Origin: Oscillospiraceae bacterium
GTDB lineage: Bacteria; Bacillota; Clostridia; Oscillospirales; Oscillospiraceae
Assembly: GCA_029067025.1 (NCBI GenBank)
Contig: JAIEFH010000053.1
Coordinates: 1-7,173 of the forward strand
Length of the DNA: 7,173 nt
Reading direction: 5' to 3'
Part shown: positions 1 to 5,927 of the stretch, piece by piece
Numbering within the stretch: the first letter of the stretch is position 1
How the letters are laid out: each line of letters begins with the position of its first letter
Program-made: the position numbers and the translations under genes
Notes under the pieces: generated by a model
Database searches by the model: none
What the model was told of the DNA's origin: nothing
The model's input: the letters and a program-made list of their open reading frames with translations, nothing else

Positions 1-1101
1 GTGCTGACCTGCCGGGCACGCAGCGGCGTGTGCGCCAAGTGCTACGGCATGAACCTGGCCTCCGGCAAGCCCGTGGGCACCGGCGAGGCCGTCGGCATCA
101 TCGCCGCCCAGTCCATCGGCGAGCCGGGCACCCAGCTGACCATGCGTACCTTCCACACCGGCGGCGTGGCCGGCGGCGACATCACCCAGGGTCTGCCCCG
201 CGTGGAGGAATTGCTGGAGGCCCGCAAGCCCAAGAAGATGGCCCAGCTGGCGGAGATTGCCGGCGTAGTCAGCATGGAGGAGGCCAAGCGGGCCACCCTG
301 TGCAGTCTCACCATCACCGCCGACGACGGCGAGGTAGTCACCTACTCCGTCCCCTACAGCGCCGGCATCCGGGTCAAAACCGGCGACCGGGTCACCCGTG
401 GCCAGCGCCTCACCGACGGCGCCCTGTCCCCCCACGACGTGCTGCGCGTGCGGGGCGTGGACGCGGTTCACAACTACCTCATTCAGGAGGTTCAGAAGCC
501 CTACCGCCAGCAGGGCGTGGACATCAACGATAAGCACATTGAGGTCATTGTCCGTCAGATGATGCGCAAGGTTCGGGTGGAGGAGTCCGGCGATTCCAAT
601 CTGCTGTCCGGCTCCACCATCGACATCGTCGAGTTCCGGGACGCCTGCGCCGCGGTGCGCGCCCGCAATGAGGCCGGGGAGACCCGGGAGGACGGCGAGC
701 CGCTGGTTCTGCCCACCTGCACCCGGCTGCTGCTGGGCATCACCAAGGCCTCTCTGGCCACCGAGTCCTTCCTGTCCGCCGCCTCCTTCCAGGAGACCAC
801 CAAGGTCTTGACCGAGGCCGCCATCAAGGGCAAAGTGGACCACCTGCTGGGCCTGAAGGAGAACGTCATCATCGGCAAGCTGATCCCGGCCGGCTCGGGC
901 CTTGCCGCCTACCGCAAGCTGGACGAGATCGAGGACGAGGTTCACAATGACGGCCGCTTCCGGGATGTTGCCGCCATGGCCGACGATCTGCGGGAGGAGG
1001 ACAGCGAGGAGAGCGTCCTTGCCGCCGACGAGGCCGACGCCGCCGAGGAGGAAGAGGACGAAATCCTGGCCATCACCCTGGACGAGGACAGCCTGGAGTA
1101 A
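1..1101 (+). CDS. rpoC: DNA-directed RNA polymerase subunit beta', C-terminal part (5' truncated by window)
   Basis: This is the C-terminal 366 residues of RpoC, the subunit that with RpoB forms the RNA polymerase active-site cleft. The frame is open from base 1 and the gene continues upstream, so the GTG at base 1 is an internal Val codon. Residues 4, 11 and 14 are three Cys of the second zinc site (C-x6-C-x2-C, then YG). The trigger loop follows at about 29-55, with QLTMRTFH placing Met48, Arg49 and His52 where E. coli has M932, R933 and H936. The sequence then passes straight to DITQGLPRVEELLEARKPK, so the large proteobacterial insertion (SI3) is absent, as expected for Bacillota. The conserved end is at about 258-300 (ESFLSAASFQETT, then GLKENVIIGKLIPAG). 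Residues 328-366 form an acidic tail with 20 Asp/Glu in 39 positions. The gene ends in TAA and is followed by a terminator 12 nt later. Identification is secure; the missing part is roughly 800 residues by family length. Confidence 0.98.
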   Translation: MLTCRARSGVCAKCYGMNLASGKPVGTGEAVGIIAAQSIGEPGTQLTMRTFHTGGVAGGDITQGLPRVEELLEARKPKKMAQLAEIAGVVSMEEAKRATLCSLTITADDGEVVTYSVPYSAGIRVKTGDRVTRGQRLTDGALSPHDVLRVRGVDAVHNYLIQEVQKPYRQQGVDINDKHIEVIVRQMMRKVRVEESGDSNLLSGSTIDIVEFRDACAAVRARNEAGETREDGEPLVLPTCTRLLLGITKASLATESFLSAASFQETTKVLTEAAIKGKVDHLLGLKENVIIGKLIPAGSGLAAYRKLDEIEDEVHNDGRFRDVAAMADDLREEDSEESVLAADEADAAEEEEDEILAITLDEDSLE

Positions 1102-1113
1102 ATTGACTATATG

Positions 1114-1154
1114 AAACGCCGCCGCGGACGCACACACGCCCGCGGCGGCGTTTT
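1114..1154 (+). terminator. Intrinsic terminator of the rpoC transcript
   Basis: A perfect 14-bp stem, AAACGCCGCCGCGG (1114-1127) paired with its reverse complement (1140-1153), encloses a 12-nt loop. It is followed by TTTT at 1151-1154 and a second T-run at 1162-1166. It begins 12 nt after the rpoC stop codon. This is a textbook Rho-independent terminator and should separate the rpoC transcript from the glycogen operon. The stem is very GC-rich and the first T-run is short, so some read-through cannot be excluded. Confidence 0.93.
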
Positions 1155-1298
1155 ACTGTCCTTTTTAGGGGATTCTCCGGGACTGGGGCGTGCGCCGCCG
1201 GCACGTCCACCCATATTGTGGCAGCTTTCCAAAGACTTTCCTTCTTTTTCGCACAAACCGACAAAACCTCTGATTTTTTCTTTTATTTTTTGTGCATC
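1155..1298. other. Non-coding spacer between rpoC terminator and glg promoter
   Basis: This part of the 312-nt gap shows no convincing gene on either strand. It contains a small hairpin at 1186-1208 (8-bp stem with one G-U pair, 7-nt loop, no T-run), pyrimidine-rich tracts from about 1225, and a strongly AT-rich block at 1271-1297 just upstream of the -35 box. That block could act as an UP element for the RNA polymerase alpha subunit (inference). A 7-bp inverted repeat, GCACAAA (1251-1257) and TTTGTGC (1289-1295), brackets part of this block. I saw no sequence resembling the catabolite-responsive cre consensus. Confidence 0.6.
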
Positions 1299-1327
1299 TT
1301 GACTTTGCAAGCCGGGCACGTTATAAT
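1299..1327 (+). promoter_or_regulatory. Sigma-A type promoter of the glgBCDA operon
   Basis: TTGACT (1299-1304) matches the -35 consensus TTGACA at five of six positions. TATAAT (1322-1327) matches the -10 consensus exactly, and the spacer is the optimal 17 nt. An AT-rich block directly upstream adds to the signal. Transcription should start near 1332-1336, giving a leader of about 80 nt before glgB. This is the only good promoter seen in the window and lies beyond the rpoC terminator, so it probably drives the whole glg operon. Such a close match suggests high basal strength, with any regulation coming from a repressor or from the leader. Confidence 0.9.
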
Positions 1328-1333
1328 TAGGAT

Positions 1334-1413
1334 GTATCAATACGTTACCGTGGCGTGTCAAAACACACCACAGCATTTTCCGCCGTTCCCCGGCGGTTAT
1401 TTGGAGGGCACTT
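1334..1413 (+). promoter_or_regulatory. 5' leader of the glg operon with two small hairpins
   Basis: The predicted untranslated leader holds two local inverted repeats. The first pairs 1351-1358 with 1363-1370 (eight positions, one C-A mismatch, 4-nt loop). The second is a perfect 6-bp stem, CCGCCG (1380-1385) with CGGCGG (1391-1396), with a 5-nt loop. The second ends 6 nt before the Shine-Dalgarno sequence GGAGGG (1403-1408), which lies 5 nt before the ATG of glgB. It matches no riboswitch class that I recognise. The hairpins could affect mRNA stability or ribosome access, but that is inference. Confidence 0.5.
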
Positions 1414-3579
1414 ATGATAAAAAATGCAGATCAGCTCAGCGAAGCCATCGCCCGGTTTTCCGCCGGGACCAGCACTGACGCCTATCAGTTCATGGGCTGC
1501 CACCGCGACACGGTGGACGGCCAGGATGGCTATGTATTCCGGGTCTGGGCCCCCCACGCCAAGAGTGTGCGGGTGCTGGGCAAATTCAACAACTGGGACA
1601 AGAACTCCCCCGCTATGGAGCGCATCGCCCCCGCCATCTGGGAGCGGTTCATTCCCGGCGTGCAGACCTATGACGAGTACAAATATTACATTGAGCGGCC
1701 CGACGGCTCCTTCGTGTTCCGCGCTGACCCCTATGGCACCCATTCCGCCACCCGGCCGGAGAATGCCAGCAAGGTGTTCGACCTGGATGGCTTTACCTGG
1801 ACGGACGGCAATTACCGCCGTGCCCGGGGCCGCAAAGACACGCTGCGCAGCCCGATGAACATTTATGAGGTGCACCTGGGCTCCTGGCGGCGGCACGAGG
1901 ACGGCAATTTCCTGTCCTATGGGGAGCTTGCCGACCAGCTCGTCCCCTACCTGAAGGACATGGGCTACACCCACGTGGAGCTGCTTCCCATCAGCGAGTA
2001 TCCCTTTGACCCCTCCTGGGGCTATCAGGTCACCGGTTACTATGCCCCCACCTCCCGGTACGGCACCCCCCACGATTTCATGCGGTTCGTGGACACATGC
2101 CACAACGCGGGCATCGGCGTCATCATCGACTGGGTGGGCGCCCACTTCCCCAGGGACGAGTGCGGCCTGTTCGAGTTCGACGGCGGCTTCTGCTATGAGC
2201 CCGCCGACCCCCTGCGCCGGGATCACCCCGACTGGGGCACCCGCATCTTTGACTACGCCCGGTACGAGGTGCGCTCCTTCCTGATCTCCAATGTGGTCTA
2301 CTGGCTGGACAAGTTCCATGTGGACGGCATCCGGGTGGACGCGGTGGCCTCCATGCTCTACCTGGACTACGGCCGCCAGGGCCGCGAGTGGCGGCCCAAC
2401 CAGTACGGCAACAACATCAACCTGGACGCCGTGGCCTTCCTCCAGGACATGAACGCCGCCGCCTTCGCCTTTGACCCCGCCGCCATTATGGTTGCCGAGG
2501 AATCCACCGCCTATGCCAACGTCACCAAGCCCAAAGAGGATTTCAACGGCCTGGGCTTCAACTTCAAGTGGAACATGGGCTGGATGCACGACATGGTGGA
2601 CTATATGTCCACCGATCCCCTGTTCCGCAAGGGCAAGCACAACGACATAACCTTCTCCCTGACCTACGCCTTCTCGGAGAACTTCGTACTCCCCCTGTCC
2701 CATGACGAGGTTGTCCACGGCAAGTGTTCCCTGGTGAACAAAATGCCCGGGGAGTACCCGGACAAGTTCCAGAACCTGCGGGCGTTCTACGGCTATATGA
2801 TGACCCATCCGGGCAAGAAGCTGCTGTTCATGGGCGGCGAGTTCGCCCAGTTCATCGAGTGGGACGAGAAGAAGGGCCTGGACTGGATGCTGCTGGACTA
2901 TGACAAGCACCGCCAGATGCAGTCCTACGTCCGGGATCTGAACCACTTCTATCTGGATCACCCTGCCCTGTGGCAGAACGACACCGACTGGCAGGGCTTC
3001 CAGTGGATCTCCTGCGACGACTGGCAGCAGAGCGTCATCTCCTTCCGCCGCATCGACGCCAAGGGGAAAGAAGTCATCGTGGTGTGCAATTTCTGCCCCG
3101 TCCTCCGGGAAAACTACACCATCGGCGTGCCCAAGGCGGGCACTTACGTCCCCGTGCTGTCCAGCGACGACGTGAAGTACGGCGGCACCGGCGTGGAGCT
3201 GGCTTCCGTCAAGGCCAAGAAGGAGGAGCAGCACGGCCTGCCCTACTCCGTGGAGCTCACGCTGCCCCCCATGTCCACCGTGTACTATGAGCGCAAGGCC
3301 ACCCGGGGCGCCGCCAAGGACGAGGACGGCGAAGAGGCTCCCAAGGCCGCTAAGACCGCCAAATCCGCGGCGGCTAAGGCCAAGAAAGCCGCCAAGGCCG
3401 ATGTGGCGGAGGCCGTTGAGCCCGCGCCCAAAAAGAAGCCGGGCCGGAAGCCCAAGGCGGAAAAGGCGGCGGAACCCGCCCAGGCCGAAAAGCCCGCGCG
3501 CAAGCCCCGCGCCAAGAAGGCGGACGCCGCCGAAGAAAAGCCCGTGCGCAAGCCCCGCACGAAAAAGTCCGACCAATAA
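1414..3579 (+). CDS. glgB: 1,4-alpha-glucan branching enzyme with basic Lys/Ala/Pro-rich C-terminal tail
   Basis: This 721-residue cytoplasmic enzyme cuts alpha-1,4 chains of growing glycogen and rejoins the piece through an alpha-1,6 bond. A CBM48-type domain occupies about 20-125 (RVWAPHAKSVRVLGKFNNWD), the GH13 barrel about 148-530, and a beta C-domain about 535-626. Catalytic residues are visible: nucleophile Asp309 in GIRVDAVASM, acid/base Glu362 in VAEEST and Asp431 in LSHDEVVHGK. Their spacings match E. coli D405, E458 and D526. Region I reads DWVGAHFP (239-246) where E. coli has DWVPGHFP. The ATG at 1414 follows GGAGGG by 5 nt. Residues 1-626 already make a complete short-form branching enzyme. 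The last 95 residues (627-721) are an extra low-complexity tail with 23 Lys, 7 Arg, 27 Ala and 10 Pro, no aromatic residue and a net charge near +15. The function of this tail is unknown. It is the first gene of the glg operon. Confidence 0.97.
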   Translation: MIKNADQLSEAIARFSAGTSTDAYQFMGCHRDTVDGQDGYVFRVWAPHAKSVRVLGKFNNWDKNSPAMERIAPAIWERFIPGVQTYDEYKYYIERPDGSFVFRADPYGTHSATRPENASKVFDLDGFTWTDGNYRRARGRKDTLRSPMNIYEVHLGSWRRHEDGNFLSYGELADQLVPYLKDMGYTHVELLPISEYPFDPSWGYQVTGYYAPTSRYGTPHDFMRFVDTCHNAGIGVIIDWVGAHFPRDECGLFEFDGGFCYEPADPLRRDHPDWGTRIFDYARYEVRSFLISNVVYWLDKFHVDGIRVDAVASMLYLDYGRQGREWRPNQYGNNINLDAVAFLQDMNAAAFAFDPAAIMVAEESTAYANVTKPKEDFNGLGFNFKWNMGWMHDMVDYMSTDPLFRKGKHNDITFSLTYAFSENFVLPLSHDEVVHGKCSLVNKMPGEYPDKFQNLRAFYGYMMTHPGKKLLFMGGEFAQFIEWDEKKGLDWMLLDYDKHRQMQSYVRDLNHFYLDHPALWQNDTDWQGFQWISCDDWQQSVISFRRIDAKGKEVIVVCNFCPVLRENYTIGVPKAGTYVPVLSSDDVKYGGTGVELASVKAKKEEQHGLPYSVELTLPPMSTVYYERKATRGAAKDEDGEEAPKAAKTAKSAAAKAKKAAKADVAEAVEPAPKKKPGRKPKAEKAAEPAQAEKPARKPRAKKADAAEEKPVRKPRTKKSDQ
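3436..3567 (+). repeat. Three imperfect copies of a basic decapeptide in the GlgB tail
   Basis: Within the GlgB tail the pattern K-P-x-R-K-P-[RK]-x-[EK]-K occurs three times: KPGRKPKAEK (residues 675-684, bases 3436-3465), KPARKPRAKK (693-702, bases 3490-3519) and KPVRKPRTKK (709-718, bases 3538-3567). The last two copies are also close at the DNA level. The linkers are Ala/Glu-rich. The pattern recalls histone H1-like and AT-hook-like basic repeats, but the canonical AT-hook core PRGRP is absent. It probably arose by internal duplication. Confidence 0.85.
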
Positions 3580-3583
3580 ATTT

Positions 3584-3592
3584 GAGGGGGAG
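3584..3592 (+). promoter_or_regulatory. Ribosome binding site that sets the TTG start of glgC
   Basis: GAGGGGGAG lies in the 19-nt gap between glgB and glgC, 6 nt before the TTG at 3599. No ATG or GTG sits at a proper distance. The next in-frame ATG is at 3629, beyond normal Shine-Dalgarno spacing, and starting there would remove the first strand of the nucleotide-binding fold. The site therefore supports TTG initiation. Confidence 0.82.
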
Positions 3593-3598
3593 TTTATC

Positions 3599-4789
3599 TT
3601 GTTCCAGCGCAAGAAAGAATGTATTGCCATGCTCCTGGCCGGCGGCCAGGGCAGCCGCCTGTACGTGCTCACCCAGGATACCGCCAAGCCCGCGGTGCCC
3701 TTCGGCGGCAAATACCGCATCATTGACTTTCCGCTGTCCAACTGCATCAACTCCGGCATCGACACCGTAGGCGTGCTCACCCAGTATCAGCCCCTGGAGC
3801 TGAACGACTATATCGGCAACGGCCAGCCCTGGGATCTGAACCGCAACTGGGGCGGAGCCCACGTCCTGCCGCCCTACACCCAGTCCAAGACCGAGTCCTG
3901 GTACAAGGGCACCGCCAACGCCATCTACCAGAACATCGCCTTTGTGGATCGGTACAACCCGGAGTACGTGGTCATCCTGGGCGGCGACCACATCTATAAG
4001 ATGGATTACAGCAAGATGCTCCAGTTCCACAAGGAGAAGGGGGCCGAGTGCACCATCGCCGTCATGCCCGTCAGCATGGAAGAGGCCACCCGCATGGGCA
4101 TCATGAGCACGGACGAGAACAGCGCCGTCATCGACTTCGAGGAGAAGCCCAAGCAGCCCAAGAGCAACCTGGCCTCCATGGGCATCTATATCTTCACCTG
4201 GTCGGTCCTGCGGCAGTACCTCATCGCCGACGAGGCCGACCCCACCTCCGAGAACGACTTCGGCAAGAACATCATCCCCAACTTCCTGAAAGACAAGCGG
4301 CCCATGTTCGCCTATTCCTTTGAGGGCTACTGGAAGGACGTGGGCACCCTGGACAGCCTGTGGGACGCCAACATGGATTTGCTGGACCCCAAGGACCCCA
4401 TCAATATGCGCGACCCCAGCTTCCGCATCTACGCCCGGAACTACTCCGCCCCCGCCACCCGCCTGGGCAGCGGAGCCAAGGTGACAAACTCCTTCGTGGC
4501 CGAGGGCTGCACCATCCGGGGCTGCGTGGAGCACTCCGTGCTGTACACCGGCTGCCAGATTGAGGAGGGCGCCGTGATCACCGGCGCGGTGATCATGCCC
4601 AATACCATTGTGCGCCGCGGCGCCAATGTCAGCTACTGCATCGTGGGCGAACAGTGCGTGGTGGAAGAGGGCGCCAAGATCGGGGAGCACCCTGAGAACT
4701 TCCTGGATGGAGACTGGGGCATCGCCGTGGTGGGCCACCAGAGGACCATCGCCGCCGGCTCCGTCGTCAAGCCCAAGGAAATCGTTTAA
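3599..4789 (+). CDS. glgC: Glucose-1-phosphate adenylyltransferase, catalytic subunit
   Basis: GlgC makes ADP-glucose and pyrophosphate from ATP and glucose-1-phosphate, the committed and usually allosterically controlled step of bacterial glycogen synthesis. With the TTG start it has 396 residues, normal for the family. The nucleotidyltransferase domain (about 8-265) shows the nucleotide-binding loop LAGGQGSRL (13-21, Arg20), AKPAVPFGGKYRIIDF (29-44), the catalytic Asp130 in GGDH, and the glucose-1-phosphate motif FEEKP (180-184, Lys183, matching E. coli K195). The C-terminal part (about 290-396) has the hexapeptide-like beta-helix pattern, including GAKVTNSFVAEGCTIRGCV. All key catalytic residues are present. 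The start is TTG, chosen because of the Shine-Dalgarno sequence upstream and the family N-terminus (KKECIAMLLAGG). The frame is open further upstream to an ATG at 3287, but that stretch overlaps the glgB tail out of frame and is not family-like. It stops 13 nt before glgD. Confidence 0.97.
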   Translation: MFQRKKECIAMLLAGGQGSRLYVLTQDTAKPAVPFGGKYRIIDFPLSNCINSGIDTVGVLTQYQPLELNDYIGNGQPWDLNRNWGGAHVLPPYTQSKTESWYKGTANAIYQNIAFVDRYNPEYVVILGGDHIYKMDYSKMLQFHKEKGAECTIAVMPVSMEEATRMGIMSTDENSAVIDFEEKPKQPKSNLASMGIYIFTWSVLRQYLIADEADPTSENDFGKNIIPNFLKDKRPMFAYSFEGYWKDVGTLDSLWDANMDLLDPKDPINMRDPSFRIYARNYSAPATRLGSGAKVTNSFVAEGCTIRGCVEHSVLYTGCQIEEGAVITGAVIMPNTIVRRGANVSYCIVGEQCVVEEGAKIGEHPENFLDGDWGIAVVGHQRTIAAGSVVKPKEIV

Positions 4790-4802
4790 GGGGGTGTCCA
4801 CC

Positions 4803-5927
4803 ATGAAAATGACCGGTATTATTTTCTCCGAAATGTACTCTGACGCGCTGAAATCCTTTACCCAGGACCGCAACATGGCCGCCATCCCCTTCGGCGGGCG
4901 CTACCGCCTGGTGGACTTTGTGCTGTCCAACATGGTCAACTCCGGCATCCTCAACGTGGGCGTGCTGGCCAAGCAGCACTACCACTCCCTGATGGATCAC
5001 CTGGGCAACAGCCAGGAGTGGGATCTGAACCGCAAGAACGGCGGCCTCCAGCTCCTGCCCCCCTTCGCCACCGAGGACGCCAATGCCGGCGGCAGCCGGG
5101 GCAAACTGGACGAGCTGCGCAACGCCCTGGACTATCTGGAGACCATCTCCAAGACCCCCTACGTCCTGCTGGCCGACGCCTATGTGCTGTGCAACATCGA
5201 CTACCGCGCCGCCCTGGCGGATCATATCGCCAGCGGCTGCGACATCACCATGCTGGCCACCAAAGAGGCAGGGGACTCCCAGGGCAAGTTCGTCTCCGTC
5301 ATGCAGACGGACTCCAACCATAAGGTGACCTCCTATGCCCTGGACTACCCCGCCAAGCCCGGGGACTACGCCAGCATGGGCCACATGATTATCTCCCGGG
5401 AGTTCCTCATCAATGTCATCCGGGACTACACCGCCCGGGGCATCTACGACTTCACGCGGGACTTTATCCAGCACGAGTTCAACCGGGGCCGCCTGTCCAT
5501 CAACCTCTATGAGGTGGACACCAAGGTGCTGCGCGTCCGGGACGTGAACGAATACTTCCAGAGCAGCCTGGCCATCCTGGACGACGACGTGGCCGCCGCC
5601 CTGTTCCGGGGCGACCGTCCCATCCACACCCGCGTCACCGACGAGGTCCCCGCCTACTACGGCCTGGACTGCCAGGTGGAGCGCAGCGTCATCGCCGACG
5701 GCTGCTTCATCGACGGCAGCGTGGAAAACTGCGTGCTGTCCCGGGGCGTAAAGATCGGCAAGGGCGCAAAGGTCAAGAACTGCGTCATCATGCAGGGCAG
5801 CGTGGTGGGCGAAGGCGCCTGCCTGGAGAACGTCATCGTGGACAAATGGGTCAACATCAGCTACGGCGCACAGCTCAGAGGGCTGGATTCCAATCCCGTC
5901 GTCATTCGCAAAGGAGTTACCGTATGA
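4803..5927 (+). CDS. glgD: GlgC-like subunit GlgD, probably non-catalytic regulatory partner
   Basis: GlgD is a paralogue of GlgC found in Bacillota. In characterised members it has little or no activity alone and changes the activity or allosteric behaviour of GlgC in a GlgC-GlgD complex. The 374-residue product keeps the fold, for example IPFGGRYRLVDFVLSNMVNSGI (in about 28-49), ASMG (189-192) and a C-terminal beta-helix (about 285-374). It lacks the active-site motifs. The GGQGSRL loop is replaced by SEMYSDAL. In an ungapped alignment the catalytic Asp130 of GlgC falls on Tyr127, and FEEKP becomes YALDY (178-182). The ATG at 4803 is preceded by AAGGGGG overlapping the glgC stop, with 8-nt spacing. 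An open frame reaches further upstream inside glgC but is not family-like. The stop overlaps the glgA start (ATGA). A regulatory role is inferred from the family and the motif loss. Confidence 0.95.
   Translation: MKMTGIIFSEMYSDALKSFTQDRNMAAIPFGGRYRLVDFVLSNMVNSGILNVGVLAKQHYHSLMDHLGNSQEWDLNRKNGGLQLLPPFATEDANAGGSRGKLDELRNALDYLETISKTPYVLLADAYVLCNIDYRAALADHIASGCDITMLATKEAGDSQGKFVSVMQTDSNHKVTSYALDYPAKPGDYASMGHMIISREFLINVIRDYTARGIYDFTRDFIQHEFNRGRLSINLYEVDTKVLRVRDVNEYFQSSLAILDDDVAAALFRGDRPIHTRVTDEVPAYYGLDCQVERSVIADGCFIDGSVENCVLSRGVKIGKGAKVKNCVIMQGSVVGEGACLENVIVDKWVNISYGAQLRGLDSNPVVIRKGVTV
5910..5916 (+). promoter_or_regulatory. Ribosome binding site of glgA inside the end of glgD
   Basis: AAAGGAG is 7 nt before the ATG at 5924 and lies wholly within the last codons of glgD. 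The glgA start and glgD stop share ATGA (5924-5927). This arrangement favours translational coupling, in which ribosomes ending glgD start glgA. Confidence 0.85.

Noticed and set aside
1186..1208. Second hairpin after rpoC as a backup terminator
   Set aside because: The stem is 8 bp with one G-U pair and no T-run follows, so it does not qualify as an intrinsic terminator.
1111..1302. Small + strand open frame beginning just after rpoC
   Set aside because: Its first codons are the rpoC terminator stem, it has no ribosome binding site, and the product is low complexity.
11..1320. The 10-mer GCCGGGCACG occurring in rpoC (11-20 region) and again inside the glg promoter spacer (1311-1320)
   Set aside because: A single short GC-rich match in a GC-rich genome is expected by chance and has no flanking similarity.
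1218..1478. Small + strand open frame across the promoter and into glgB
   Set aside because: It spans the promoter and leader and overlaps the glgB start out of frame, with no ribosome site.
3287..3598. Upstream extension of glgC to an ATG at 3287, adding 104 residues
   Set aside because: The extension is an Arg/Pro-rich out-of-frame reading of the glgB tail. The Shine-Dalgarno sequence at 3584-3592 and the family N-terminus place the start at 3599.
1345..3780. An 811-codon open frame on the minus strand opposite glgB
   Set aside because: It is antisense to a certain gene with catalytic motifs in the right places. Its translation is a low-complexity Gly/Val/His/Leu sequence typical of antisense reading of GC-rich codons, with no recognisable domain.
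4608..4802. Upstream extension of glgD to an ATG at 4608
   Set aside because: It overlaps the end of glgC in another frame and is not similar to GlgD. The ATG at 4803 has a good ribosome site and gives the normal family length.
3374..4885. A 503-codon minus-strand open frame opposite glgC
   Set aside because: It is a compositional shadow of glgC and the glgB tail, with Gly/Val/His/Asp-rich translation and no family resemblance.
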